Both the position numbers and the translations under genes were made by a program. Positions 7,263 to 15,890 of a stretch of 64,000 nucleotides of DNA are shown in pieces (the stretch's first letter is position 1; the number at the start of each line of letters is the position of its first letter). Source of the DNA: Selenomonadales bacterium (lineage in GTDB: Bacteria; Bacillota; Negativicutes; Sporomusales; UBA7701); contig JARKPR010000035.1 of the NCBI GenBank assembly GCA_029975165.1, positions 62,001-126,000 of the forward strand, given 5' to 3'. The notes beneath the pieces were generated by a model, which was not told where the DNA came from, searched no databases, and saw only the letters and a list, made by a program, of their open reading frames with translations.

Positions 7263-8297
7263 GTGTTGAAGAGATTAGGGATATACTGTTTAGCTGTTCT
7301 GTTGGTGGCCAGTATTGCCGGTTGTGGCAGTTCAAACAAGCAGGCCGCGCAACCGGAAGCCAAGAAAATCGTTATGAAGTTTGCCCATACCAATACGCCA
7401 TCGCCACAAGATCCGTACCATGCTTATGCCGAGAAGTTCAAGGAACTGGTGGAAAAGGGCAGCAACGGCAGGATCGAAGTGCAGATTTTCCCCGGCGGCC
7501 AGATGGGCGGAGAACAACGGGCTTTCCAGGATGCCCAGAATAACATCCTGCAGGCCACCGTGGTTGCCGTAAACAACGCCTCGGTTTTCAGCGCTTCCCT
7601 CGGGGCGTTTGATTTGCCGTACATGTTCACGAGCCTGGACGATTTCAACAAGGTAATCAGTAGTTGCCGCGACAAGATTAACGAACGGCTGATGGCCGAA
7701 GCGCAGGTAAGAGCGATCTCCTGGACGCAACAGGGGTTCAGGGTCATCAGCAACAGCAAGAAGCCCGTGGAAAAAGTAGCCGACTTACAGGGGCTGAAGA
7801 TCCGGGTGCCGGAAAATCCCCTGCAAATCGCCGCGTTTAAGTCCTGGGGCTGCGAGCCTGTGCCGATCGGCGTAAGCGAGCTGTTCAGCGCCCTTCAGCA
7901 AAAGGTGGTCGACGGACAAGAGAATCCGTATGTCAGCTTATATACGAACAAATGGTTCGAAGTGCAGAAGTACGTGACCGAAATCCATTACAAGCTTTGG
8001 ATCGGGCCGGTTGTCGTGAATGAAAAATGGTTCCAGGGTCTGCCGAAAGATCTTCAGGAGGTTATTATCAAGGCCGGGCTCGAAACCGAAAAATACTGCA
8101 ACGATTTAGCGGTCAAACAAGAAACGGAAGCCAAGGCCAAGCTGCAGGAAAAAGGGCTGATTTTGTCCGGGACGCCTAAGGACGAAGCGGTTTGGAAAGA
8201 AAAGGCGATGACGGTCTGGCCCCAATTCTACAGCAAAATCGGCGACCCCTCGATTTTGGAAAGCTTCCTGAAGGTTCTGAACCGCAGCAAGCCTTAA
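7263..8297 (+). CDS. dctP: TRAP transporter solute-binding lipoprotein DctP
   Basis: Extracytoplasmic substrate-binding protein of a tripartite ATP-independent transporter, 344 aa from the GTG at 7263. GGAGGG at 7248-7253 is well spaced for this GTG and too close to the in-frame ATG at 7254. A lipoprotein signal ends at the lipobox VASIAGC. The DctP fold is clear: KIVMKFAHTNTP, FPGGQMGGE, and GLKIRVPEN, whose arginine in this family usually pairs with a substrate carboxylate. That arginine suggests an anionic ligand such as a sugar acid or another organic acid, though sulfonates are also known TRAP substrates. First gene of a seven-gene run. Confidence 0.92.
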   Translation: MLKRLGIYCLAVLLVASIAGCGSSNKQAAQPEAKKIVMKFAHTNTPSPQDPYHAYAEKFKELVEKGSNGRIEVQIFPGGQMGGEQRAFQDAQNNILQATVVAVNNASVFSASLGAFDLPYMFTSLDDFNKVISSCRDKINERLMAEAQVRAISWTQQGFRVISNSKKPVEKVADLQGLKIRVPENPLQIAAFKSWGCEPVPIGVSELFSALQQKVVDGQENPYVSLYTNKWFEVQKYVTEIHYKLWIGPVVVNEKWFQGLPKDLQEVIIKAGLETEKYCNDLAVKQETEAKAKLQEKGLILSGTPKDEAVWKEKAMTVWPQFYSKIGDPSILESFLKVLNRSKP

Positions 8298-8389
8298 AAA
8301 GTAGGTAGATGCCAGGTTCAGGCTGGCTTGCGCCGGCAGCGCCTGCCAGCCTGACCTACCGTAATCATACGGGGGGAGATACGCAATAT

Positions 8390-8908
8390 ATGGCAAAGAA
8401 TTACAAATTGTTGCTAACCAATTTCGAACAGATTGTTTGCGGGTTGCTGCTGACCTTTATTATGGTCATGCTGATTTCTCAGGTGATTGCCCGCTACATG
8501 TTCGGCGTGTCCTTCGCCTGGTCCGAAGAAATAACGCGGTTCGCGTTCCTGGCCATGGTATATTTGGCCGCCAGCATTGGGGCCCAGAAGGGAATCCATA
8601 TCAGGGTGACCGCCCACACCGGTTTTTTGCCGCTAAAAGCCCGGATGACGCTGTTGGCGTTCACGGATCTTCTGTGGGTGATGTTCAATCTGGTTGTCGT
8701 TTACCAGGGCTACGATCTGGTTTTGTCGATGGAAAGCAAGCCGCTTATATCGCCGGCGCTATCGTGGGATATGCGGTATGTTTTTGCGGTTATCCCGTTG
8801 GCTTTTTTCCTACAGACTCTCAGGATATTCGAGTATTGGTTCAAGCTGTACAGGCGTGGCTGGAAGGAGGCTGAAGCAGATGTCGATGCTAGCTCCCATA
8901 CCGCTTGA
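8390..8908 (+). CDS. dctQ: TRAP transporter small membrane subunit DctQ
   Basis: 172 aa from the ATG at 8390, chosen because GGGGGGAGAT lies 9-18 nt upstream; longer in-frame versions lack a ribosome site. Four transmembrane helices are visible (about residues 12-34, 47-68, 88-110, 130-150), with the DctQ-typical segment SFAWSEEITRFAFLAMVYLA. It pairs with DctM to form the sodium-driven permease fed by DctP. Its stop overlaps the dctM start by 29 nt, indicating translational coupling. Confidence 0.9.
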   Translation: MAKNYKLLLTNFEQIVCGLLLTFIMVMLISQVIARYMFGVSFAWSEEITRFAFLAMVYLAASIGAQKGIHIRVTAHTGFLPLKARMTLLAFTDLLWVMFNLVVVYQGYDLVLSMESKPLISPALSWDMRYVFAVIPLAFFLQTLRIFEYWFKLYRRGWKEAEADVDASSHTA

Positions 8909-10181
8909 GTGGCTGATATGGGTGGCTCTCTTTGTCTTTCTAGCCTTAGGGTCGCCAATTTTCACGTCGCTCGGTCTGGCTACTTTGGTTGTGCTCATTC
9001 AAAGCGATATACCCTTGCGGATAATCCCGCTGGATTTGTTCAAGGTGTCGGAAATGTTTCCGTTGTTGGCCGTTCCGGCCTTCGTCCTGGCCGGCTGTCT
9101 AATGGAAAAAGGCGGCATGGCGGCCCAGATTGTCGAAGTTGCCTCGATCTTCGTCGGCCGTATAAAAGGTGGGCTGGGGATCGTTACCGTGGTCGGCTGC
9201 ATGATCTTTGCTTCGATGATAGGTTCCGGGCCCGGCACGGTCGCGGCCATGGGAAGCCTGATGATACCGTCGATGATCAAAAGGGGCTACTCCGCGGATT
9301 ATGCGGCCGGGATATCGGCGACCGGCGGCACGCTGGGGATTCTTATCCCGCCGAGTAACCCGATGATAGTTTACGGGGTTATCGCGAATCTCTCGATTTC
9401 CACCTTGTTTATGGCCGGCTTTGTCCCCGGCTTCATCGTCGGCGGCGTTTTAATGTTGACGGCGTATGTACTGGCGCGCCGCGCGGGTTATCAAGGGAGC
9501 CTGGAGCGATACAGCTATAAAGATATAGTCGTCAAAGTCTATAAAAGCCTGTGGTCGCTGGCGGCCCCGGTAATCATCCTGGGGGTTATCTACGCCGGCG
9601 TGTGCACGCCGGTGGAGTCGTCGGCGATCGCGGTATTCTACTCGCTGTTCGTGGGCATGTTCATTACTAAAAAATTGAAGTTAAAGGAAATTTTGGATTC
9701 AATAGCCCTCACCAATACGACTACGGCCACCATGACGATTGTCGTCGGCGTGTCGCTGTTATTCGGCAGATTCATGACGATGTATCAGATCCCGCAAAAG
9801 CTGGCCGCCTTTATGCTCGGGGTAAGTGCCGATCCTTATCTGGTACTGCTTATGCTTGTTTTTCTGCTGTTCTTTCTCGGCATGTTCATGGAGACCCTGG
9901 CGACAATCGTCATTCTCGCGCCCATATTGCTGCCGATAACGACAAAGGTCGGGATCGACCCCTACTTTTTCGGCATAATCTGGGTAATGACGAATGAGGT
10001 TGCCCTGCTTTCGCCGCCGCTGGGCGTCAACGTATTTATCGCCATGAATTTGTCCGGGCTGTCGTTGGAGCGGGTAGCCAAGGCGGCCTTTCCCTATATG
10101 ATTGTACTGGCGGTGACAATACTGGTTTTGATGGCCTTCCCGTCGGTAATTCTGTTCCTGCCGAATTTGCTGAAGGTTTAG
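8880..10181 (+). CDS. dctM: TRAP transporter large permease subunit DctM
   Basis: 433 aa, the 12-helix permease of the TRAP system. The ATG at 8880 follows GGAGG of the upstream gene and gives the standard DctM N-terminus. Family hallmarks are MGSLMIPSMIKRGYS, ATGGTLGILIPPSNPMIVYG and the C-terminal VGIDPYFFGIIWVMTNEVAL. The length is normal and no motif is disrupted. Cotranscribed with dctP and dctQ upstream and five metabolic genes downstream with short gaps, so transport and catabolism are coordinated. Confidence 0.93.
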   Translation: MSMLAPIPLEWLIWVALFVFLALGSPIFTSLGLATLVVLIQSDIPLRIIPLDLFKVSEMFPLLAVPAFVLAGCLMEKGGMAAQIVEVASIFVGRIKGGLGIVTVVGCMIFASMIGSGPGTVAAMGSLMIPSMIKRGYSADYAAGISATGGTLGILIPPSNPMIVYGVIANLSISTLFMAGFVPGFIVGGVLMLTAYVLARRAGYQGSLERYSYKDIVVKVYKSLWSLAAPVIILGVIYAGVCTPVESSAIAVFYSLFVGMFITKKLKLKEILDSIALTNTTTATMTIVVGVSLLFGRFMTMYQIPQKLAAFMLGVSADPYLVLLMLVFLLFFLGMFMETLATIVILAPILLPITTKVGIDPYFFGIIWVMTNEVALLSPPLGVNVFIAMNLSGLSLERVAKAAFPYMIVLAVTILVLMAFPSVILFLPNLLKV

Positions 10182-10208
10182 CGCTAATAACGGATGGAGG
10201 TTTGCGTA

Positions 10209-10979
10209 GTGGAAGAAGTAGCTGGTTATCTGCTAACAGGCAAAAAGGCAATTGTTACCGGGGGGGCCTCGGGAATCGGCAAGGCAATCGCCAACGCCTT
10301 CGCCCGGGCTGGCGCCGATGTCGCCATAGTCGACCTGAACCTGGAAGACGCCCGGCAGGAGGCGCAAGCGATAAAAGAACTGGGCCGCGATTCCCTTGCC
10401 GTAAAGGTGGATGTAGCCAACCAGCAATCGGTCGAGAAGATGGCGGAAGAGGTGTACGACCGCTTCGGCCGAATCGACGTGCTTGTCAACAGCGCCGGCG
10501 TCAATCGCCGGATTCCCGCCGAAGATTTGGATGAAAAAGACTGGGACGCCGTGTTGGATATCAATTTGAAAGGTACTTTTTTGTGCTGCAAGTATGCGGG
10601 CAGAAAGATGATTGCCCAAAAAGGGGGCAACATCATCAATCTGGCGTCGATGTCAGGCATGATCGTCAACAAGGACAGAACTATTTCCGCCTACTGCGCC
10701 TCCAAGGGCGGCGTCGTGATGCTCACCAAGGCATTGGCGGTCGAGTGGGCCAAGCACAACATCCGCGTCAATGCCCTGGCGCCGGGCTATATCGTGACGC
10801 CGATCAATCCCTGGATGAGCGATACCGAAATATGCCGGCCAACTTTGGAACTGGTCCCCATGCAACGTTTCGGGGAGATATCGGAAATCTACCCGGCGGC
10901 CCTGTTCCTGGCATCGGCGGCGTCGAGCTACATCACCGGGACTATTCTGCCGATAGACGGCGGGTATATGGTTTATTGA
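10209..10979 (+). CDS. Short-chain dehydrogenase/reductase
   Basis: 256 aa classical SDR. The GTG at 10209 lies 8 nt after GGATGGAGG; the in-frame ATG at 10194 sits inside that site. Cofactor motif TGGASGIG (near residue 18), NSAG at about 95, catalytic Ser in NLASMSG and YxxxK in YCASKGG are present. An Asp ends the second strand (AIVDLN), so NAD(H) is likely preferred over NADP(H). The family includes gluconate 5-dehydrogenase-like enzymes acting on sugar acids and polyols. In the cluster it may interconvert a keto and hydroxy intermediate with the MDR enzyme at 5996. Substrate not assignable. Confidence 0.87.
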   Translation: MEEVAGYLLTGKKAIVTGGASGIGKAIANAFARAGADVAIVDLNLEDARQEAQAIKELGRDSLAVKVDVANQQSVEKMAEEVYDRFGRIDVLVNSAGVNRRIPAEDLDEKDWDAVLDINLKGTFLCCKYAGRKMIAQKGGNIINLASMSGMIVNKDRTISAYCASKGGVVMLTKALAVEWAKHNIRVNALAPGYIVTPINPWMSDTEICRPTLELVPMQRFGEISEIYPAALFLASAASSYITGTILPIDGGYMVY

Positions 10980-11033
10980 CATAGGCTTTGCCGCTACCGG
11001 GACATACCGCGCTATACGAGGGGGACACATACC

Positions 11034-11840
11034 ATGAAGGGTTGCATTGTGGTTGCCGAAGAGACCAAGTTCGGGCCGATTCCGCTAAAGGGACGGCTGG
11101 AAGAGACCTTGCCGCAATTGCCGCGGCTGGGGATTTCGCAGGTGGAGCTGAATCTGAAATATCCGTTCAGTCTGGAAAAACGCCAATTGAAGAAGCTGCT
11201 CGCGGATAATTCCCTCAAGGTGGCGGCCCTGGCGTCGGGATATCCTTATTTTATGGAAGGTATCAGTTTTACAGACGAAAGGGTTGAAGCCAGAGAGCAG
11301 GCCGTCGAGCGGATTTACCGCTATATCGAGCTGGCGGGCAGCCTGGAATCCCAGGTGATAATCGGTTCCATCCGTGGGCAGGTTCCGGGCGGCGTCGATG
11401 TTGAGGTTTCCTACGGCCGGTTCCTGGAGGCGATGGACAAGTGTCTGGCAAAGGCCCGGAGCGAAGGGGTAGTGCTGGCCCTGGAGCCGGTCAACAGGTA
11501 TGAGATGAATCTGGTCAATACGGTAGCGCAAGGGCTCGAAGTAATCGGCACGCTGAACAACCCTAATCTGAAACTGCTTGTCGATACTTTTCACATGAAT
11601 ATCGAAGAACCGTCGATATGTGAGAGTATCCGCGAAGCCGGTAGACATATCTCGCACGTGCATATTGCCGATAGTAATCGCTGGCCGATGGGTAAGGGCC
11701 ATATTGATTTCGACCCGATACTGGAAGCGCTTGGCAGTATAAACTATGAGGGGGCGCTCTCGGCCGAACTGCTCCCGCTTCCCAATCCGGGAGACGCGGT
11801 TAAAATGATTGTTGATTTCTTTAACCGCAAAGGATTATAA
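11034..11840 (+). CDS. Sugar phosphate isomerase/epimerase family protein (TIM barrel)
   Basis: 268 aa, AP-endonuclease-2/xylose-isomerase-like barrel as in D-tagatose 3-epimerase, hydroxypyruvate isomerase and IolE/IolI. Metal-ligand signatures are visible: ALEPVNRYE (Glu near residue 150), LLVDTFHMN (Asp and His near 185), HVHIADSNR (His near 210) and a final Glu in ALSAELLP. GAGGGGG precedes the ATG. It likely epimerises or isomerises a keto sugar or keto acid in the pathway. Despite the family name, many members act on unphosphorylated sugars, which suits a cluster without a kinase. Confidence 0.85.
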   Translation: MKGCIVVAEETKFGPIPLKGRLEETLPQLPRLGISQVELNLKYPFSLEKRQLKKLLADNSLKVAALASGYPYFMEGISFTDERVEAREQAVERIYRYIELAGSLESQVIIGSIRGQVPGGVDVEVSYGRFLEAMDKCLAKARSEGVVLALEPVNRYEMNLVNTVAQGLEVIGTLNNPNLKLLVDTFHMNIEEPSICESIREAGRHISHVHIADSNRWPMGKGHIDFDPILEALGSINYEGALSAELLPLPNPGDAVKMIVDFFNRKGL

Positions 11841-11929
11841 CGGGCCGCACGTGGGAAGCCGACTCATTGAGTGCCGGGGAGTAAAGACAGGGGACCTTAA
11901 GATGGCGAATAACAACTACGGAGGAGTTC

Positions 11930-12655
11930 ATGTATATCAACGGTGTCAAATACACCAAAGAAATGCTGGCGCAGATGATCGATCAAACATTGCTCGGCTC
12001 GGATACGACGGCAAGCAATGTTTCTGAGGTGTGCAGGCTGGCGAAGGAGTATTGCTTCAAGTCTGTTAGTGTAAATCCGTATTGGGGTGCGCTTGTCGCG
12101 AAGGAGCTGGCGGGAACCGGAATCGAGACGAATCTTGCCATCGGTTTTCCCCTCGGCTCGACGCCGACCGCTTGTAAGCTGTATGAGGCCAAGGAAGGAA
12201 TTAGGACTCTGGCCGGGCGGCCGGGGTCAATCGATATGGTTACCAATATCGGCCTGCTCAAGGACAAGGACTACAGACGCTACACCGCCGATGTTGCCGA
12301 AGTTGTTAAGGCAGGTCATGATGCCTCGATAGAGGTTAAAGCGATACTGGAGACGTCGATGCTGAACGACGGGGAAATTGCCACCGCTTGTGAGTGCACT
12401 GCCGAAGCCGGGGCGGACTTTGTCAAGACATCGACGGGACGTTTTGGCGGACCGCTTATCAAACATGTACGGATAATGCGTAAAGCGATCCCGCCGGGTA
12501 TGGGAGTAAAGTTTTCCGGGTTCGGATTATACAACGCGGCGGAGCTTGCCATCATGGCCATAGGCGCCGGAGCTAACAGGCTGGGTACACCAATCGGCCC
12601 CCAAATAGTTACAGAAATAGAGAAGTTCTATATGGATAAGGAATTGCGCGGATAG
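11930..12655 (+). CDS. DeoC-family aldolase with altered phosphate-binding loops
   Basis: 241 aa class I aldolase of the deoxyribose-phosphate aldolase family. The Schiff-base Lys166 (FVKTSTG), the assisting Lys194 (GVKFSG) and Asp102 (IDMVTN) are all present. Two regions that hold the substrate phosphate in E. coli DeoC differ: the G-G-V-R loop is G-F-G-L, and the S-S pair at positions 238-239 is N-R (GANRLG). The enzyme is therefore probably an active aldolase with a ligand other than deoxyribose 5-phosphate. Neighbours (TRAP transport, dehydrogenases, transaldolase-like enzyme, no thymidine phosphorylase or phosphopentomutase) also argue against nucleoside salvage. GGAGGAG precedes the ATG. 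Confidence 0.85.
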   Translation: MYINGVKYTKEMLAQMIDQTLLGSDTTASNVSEVCRLAKEYCFKSVSVNPYWGALVAKELAGTGIETNLAIGFPLGSTPTACKLYEAKEGIRTLAGRPGSIDMVTNIGLLKDKDYRRYTADVAEVVKAGHDASIEVKAILETSMLNDGEIATACECTAEAGADFVKTSTGRFGGPLIKHVRIMRKAIPPGMGVKFSGFGLYNAAELAIMAIGAGANRLGTPIGPQIVTEIEKFYMDKELRG

Positions 12656-12733
12656 GTTTTTTCCTTGATCGTGGAATGTACCAATTGTCCGGCGAATTAA
12701 ACTGGAACAATAGATTAGAGAGGACGAGAGATA

Positions 12734-13813
12734 ATGAGCAGAACGCAATATAAAAGCCCGTTGCATGAGATGGCCAGTACTACTGCCACCGATTTTTGGA
12801 ATGATTCTTGCTCGATTCCGGAACTGAAATATGCACTAGAATACGGCGCGGTTGGCGCTACGACAAATCCGGTAATCGTTAAGGATGTTCTGAAGAAAGA
12901 ACTGGGTTCATACCAGGATAGAATTGGGCAACTTGTACGGGAAATGCCGACAGCGTCCGAGGATGATATAGCATGGACTATAATCGAAGAAATGGCAGTG
13001 GCCGGAGCGAAATTACTGGAGCCCATCTATACTGCATCTAAGGGACAAAAGGGCAGAATCTCTATTCAGGCCAATTCCAAATATTTTAGAAATACCGAGC
13101 TAATGTTGGAGCAAGCGCTACGCTTCAATAAATTAGCGCCAAACATGCAAATCAAAATGCCGACTACAAAAGCAAGTATCAAAGCCTATGAAGAAGCTAC
13201 CTACCGAGGCGTTAGCATCAATGCCACCGTCAGTTTCACAGTTCCTCAGGCTCTAGCGGTGGCCGAGGCGGTGGAAAGAGGTTTGAAACGCCGGCAAGCG
13301 GAAGGATTCGATACATCGACCATGCATCCCGTATGTACGATCATGCTCGGGCGGCTGGATGACTGGCTGAAGAAAGTAGTTGCCCGCGATGATATTGTAA
13401 TCGACCCGATCTGCTTAGAATGGGCCGGGATTGCTGTCATGAAAAATGCCTATAAAATTTATAAGGAAAAGGGATATAGAACGCAACTGCTGATTGCCGC
13501 TTTCCGGAATCATCATCACTGGTCAGAATTCATTGGCGGCGACATTTCTATGACTATTCCCCACGCGTGGATTAAACGATTTAATGCGTGCGATATTGCC
13601 GTGGAAAGCCGCATTGATAAATCTGTTGATCCAGAAATCATCAAGCAATTGTCTAGGCGTATTCCCGATTTCAATAAAGCTTACCAACCAGACGGCATGA
13701 CGATTGGGGAATTTGACACATACGGTGCAGTAAACCAGACAATGCTTCAGTTCCTGGGCGGTTACGATGAATTAGTGGGTATCATCCGGGGATTTATGGT
13801 TAGCGCAAAATGA
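12734..13813 (+). CDS. Transaldolase-family protein, long form
   Basis: 359 aa, longer than the roughly 220-aa TalC/FSA type and different from TalB. The start region GAVGATTNPVIVKDV is the transaldolase strand-1 signature, IKMPTT carries the Schiff-base lysine, and GVSINATVSFTVPQA follows as in the family. Arginines at LGRLDDW and AAFRNHHHW match the positions that bind phosphate in transaldolases. Such long forms are usually annotated only as transaldolase-like and sit next to sugar transporter genes. Here it ends the TRAP operon and could transfer a three-carbon unit from a keto sugar to an aldose phosphate, removing the need for a dedicated kinase. That role is an inference. Confidence 0.82.
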   Translation: MSRTQYKSPLHEMASTTATDFWNDSCSIPELKYALEYGAVGATTNPVIVKDVLKKELGSYQDRIGQLVREMPTASEDDIAWTIIEEMAVAGAKLLEPIYTASKGQKGRISIQANSKYFRNTELMLEQALRFNKLAPNMQIKMPTTKASIKAYEEATYRGVSINATVSFTVPQALAVAEAVERGLKRRQAEGFDTSTMHPVCTIMLGRLDDWLKKVVARDDIVIDPICLEWAGIAVMKNAYKIYKEKGYRTQLLIAAFRNHHHWSEFIGGDISMTIPHAWIKRFNACDIAVESRIDKSVDPEIIKQLSRRIPDFNKAYQPDGMTIGEFDTYGAVNQTMLQFLGGYDELVGIIRGFMVSAK

Positions 13814-13915
13814 CCGGGCTATTATCCACGAAGTAAAACAGACGGTCAAGGAATACCGGATGGAGGAAAATCCCATTGAAGCATGATGTTTTTTAACTAT
13901 AGGCCTACCCTTCGT

Positions 13916-13940
13916 CCCCCAGCAATGGGGGCATTTTTTT
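13916..13940 (+). terminator. Intrinsic terminator of the TRAP/aldolase operon
   Basis: CCCCCA (13916-13921), a GCAA tetraloop, TGGGGG (13926-13931), then CATTTTTTT. Classic rho-independent terminator about 100 bp after the transaldolase-like gene. Confidence 0.9.
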
Positions 13941-14086
13941 GTCTGTGGAATATCCAAGTGGAATGAAATCTTCGCGGTTTTGAGGGTCAATTCCAAACCT
14001 AAACTATAATAGAGTAATGATGATTTTTTCGCGAAATGAACAATGCGGATTTATTAACCGATTAGTATAATTCGACAAACGAAAAG

Positions 14087-14240
14087 AAGCTTCTCAGGGA
14101 GATAGGCTTGTTGACAAAGGCTTTTCCGAAAAATATAGCATTGGCAAGCCCGCGTAAATGCTGGATTTGTCAATGCTATTTTTGCTGATTCCGGTCCGTA
14201 AAACTAGTTTGTCAACAAGCCCGAAATCCTGAGAAGCCTT
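14087..14240. repeat. 154-bp imperfect palindrome (MITE-like)
   Basis: The outer arms AAGCTTCTCAGG and GGCTTGTTGACAAA (14087-14118) are complementary to TTTGTCAACAAGCC and CCTGAGAAGCCTT (14208-14240). An inner pair, TATAGCATTGGCAA and TTTGTCAATGCTAT, folds the centre. It holds no reading frame. It lies between two convergent operons (stops at 13813 and 14331) and may serve as the terminator of the minus-strand operon or be a small non-autonomous element. The rest of 13941-14330 shows nothing else. Confidence 0.65.
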
Positions 14241-14330
14241 GATTATTTATGACGGAAAGTTGGGTCATCGGTCATAGATGAGGTTCTACATATTTCGCTA
14301 TCAACTTGCCTCAGCGGCGCTTGGAAGCAA

Positions 14331-14957
14331 TCAGGTTATTTTCCCGTCGGCATTATCCTCCAGCCTCTTGCTTAAGGCGTCTGCTTGTTCATATAGTACG
14401 ACCATGCGCCTTTTTATGTCCTCGACAAAACCGGTATCTTTTATCCCCGGCAGGTTAATCCGCACATTGTAAAGCGCCCCTTTGAGGCCGGCATGGGCCA
14501 AGAGCCCCGCCACAGCGGCGTCGCTGGCAGCGTTGATGTTACCGATAGTCAGAGCTTTGTCAGCCAGAGCCATAAGCTCAAGGCAAAGTTCGGCAACCTT
14601 AAGGGGCAGTAGGGTAGCTTTTTTGGTGGCCTCCTGGACGGCGGCCGTGCGGACCGCTTTTTGCTCCTCGCTGTCCTTGGGCAGCTTGAAGGCGGCCATG
14701 ACGGCGTTGAAAGCCTGGGTGTCCTCGTCGATGCAGGCGCTGAGCTTTTCCGTCAGGCCGCGGGCCTTGTCGAGGATGACCAGCGTGGCCCCATGGACCT
14801 CGGCGTATTTGGCGGACTTCACCGTGAGGCTGCAAACCATGGCGGTGAGGGCGCCGGCCAGCGTCCCGGCCAGGGCGGCCGTGCTGCCGCCGCCGGGGGC
14901 CGGGGAATCGGACGCGAGTTCGCTGATGAACTGGTTTACTGTTTTTTCGACAAGCAT
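14331..14957 (-). CDS. Formimidoyltetrahydrofolate cyclodeaminase
   Basis: 208 aa, the all-helical cyclodeaminase family (FTCD_C). It converts 5-formimino-THF to methenyl-THF and ammonia. The N-terminal signature FISELASDSPAPGGGSTAAL carries the conserved P-A-P-G-G-G-S loop of the folate site. A GGGGTGAAGG site lies just before the ATG at 14957. It is 13 bp downstream of the formiminotransferase gene, so the two activities that are fused in animals are here split into neighbouring genes, as usual in Firmicutes. Family relatives act as methenyl-THF cyclohydrolases (FchA), but the context favours the cyclodeaminase. Confidence 0.9.
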   Translation of the reverse strand: MLVEKTVNQFISELASDSPAPGGGSTAALAGTLAGALTAMVCSLTVKSAKYAEVHGATLVILDKARGLTEKLSACIDEDTQAFNAVMAAFKLPKDSEEQKAVRTAAVQEATKKATLLPLKVAELCLELMALADKALTIGNINAASDAAVAGLLAHAGLKGALYNVRINLPGIKDTGFVEDIKRRMVVLYEQADALSKRLEDNADGKIT

Positions 14958-14970
14958 ACCTTCACCCCGT

Positions 14971-15861
14971 TTACAGATTGTCCTCGAGCACCTGCTTGCG
15001 GCTGAAGCCTTCCAGCCGCAGGTAAAATTCGGCGGTGTCCAGCAGGGCCTGCATAGGCAGGAGGCCGACGATCTCGCTGCCGATGATGTTTACGCCGTAA
15101 CGGGCGGCTTCGGATTTGACGGTTTCGAAGACCCGGAAGAGCGGCGTACCGGTGTAGTCCAGCATGTTGATGGTTACCTGGGCGACCTGCCGGTCCTCGA
15201 TCATCACGCCCATGGCCCGCACGTACCTGTAACCGCCTTTGGCCTCGCGGATGCAGTTGGCGATTTTTTTGGCGATGCCGACGTCGCTGGTGCCGAGATT
15301 GATGTTATAGGCGATGAGGAACTGACGGGCGCCGACGACGGTGGCGCCCGCGGTTGGGTGCATGCGGGCCGGTCCGTAGTCGGGCCGCCTTTCCGGTTTG
15401 CCTATCTCCTCTTTGAGGCCTTCATACTGGCCTTTGCGGATATCGGGCAGGTTCTTGCGGGCCGGTGTCTTGGCGGCGGCTTCGTACATGTAGACAGGGA
15501 TGGCGAGTTTTTCGGCGATCTCCTGGCCGAGTTCATCGGCGAGAGCGACGCATTCCTCCATAGTAGCCTCTTTGACCGGGATGAAGGGGATGACGTCGGT
15601 GGCGCCGATGCGCGGGTGTTCGCCGGTGTGTTTTTCCATATCGATGAGCTCGGCGGCCTTGGCGCAGGCGGCGAATGCGGCCTTCTTGACGTCCCCCGGG
15701 GAGCCGACGAAGGTGACGACGGTGCGGTTATGGCTGGCGTCGGGCTTGACGTCCAGCAGACTGACGCCAGCGACTTTGCGGACTTCGCCTACGATAGCCT
15801 CGATGACTTCGGGCCGCCGGCCTTCACTGAAATTGGGAACGCATTCGATGAGTTTTGTCAT
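14971..15861 (-). CDS. ftcD: Glutamate formimidoyltransferase
   Basis: 296 aa. It transfers the formimino group of N-formimino-L-glutamate to tetrahydrofolate, releasing glutamate. The N-terminus MTKLIECVPNFSEGRRPEVI is the family signature; HTGEHPRIGATDVIPFIPV carries active-site residues, including the conserved histidine. GGAGGT precedes the ATG. It lies in an operon gltS-ftcD-cyclodeaminase. No hutH, hutU or hutI is in the window, so formiminoglutamate would have to come from histidine or purine breakdown encoded elsewhere, or be taken up. Confidence 0.94.
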   Translation of the reverse strand: MTKLIECVPNFSEGRRPEVIEAIVGEVRKVAGVSLLDVKPDASHNRTVVTFVGSPGDVKKAAFAACAKAAELIDMEKHTGEHPRIGATDVIPFIPVKEATMEECVALADELGQEIAEKLAIPVYMYEAAAKTPARKNLPDIRKGQYEGLKEEIGKPERRPDYGPARMHPTAGATVVGARQFLIAYNINLGTSDVGIAKKIANCIREAKGGYRYVRAMGVMIEDRQVAQVTINMLDYTGTPLFRVFETVKSEAARYGVNIIGSEIVGLLPMQALLDTAEFYLRLEGFSRKQVLEDNL

Positions 15862-15890
15862 AGCGTATTACCTCCATACTTAAGGTGATT

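Noticed and set aside
11930-12655. Nucleoside salvage role for the DeoC homologue
   Set aside because: No nucleoside phosphorylase or phosphopentomutase nearby, and the phosphate-binding residues differ from true deoxyribose-phosphate aldolases.
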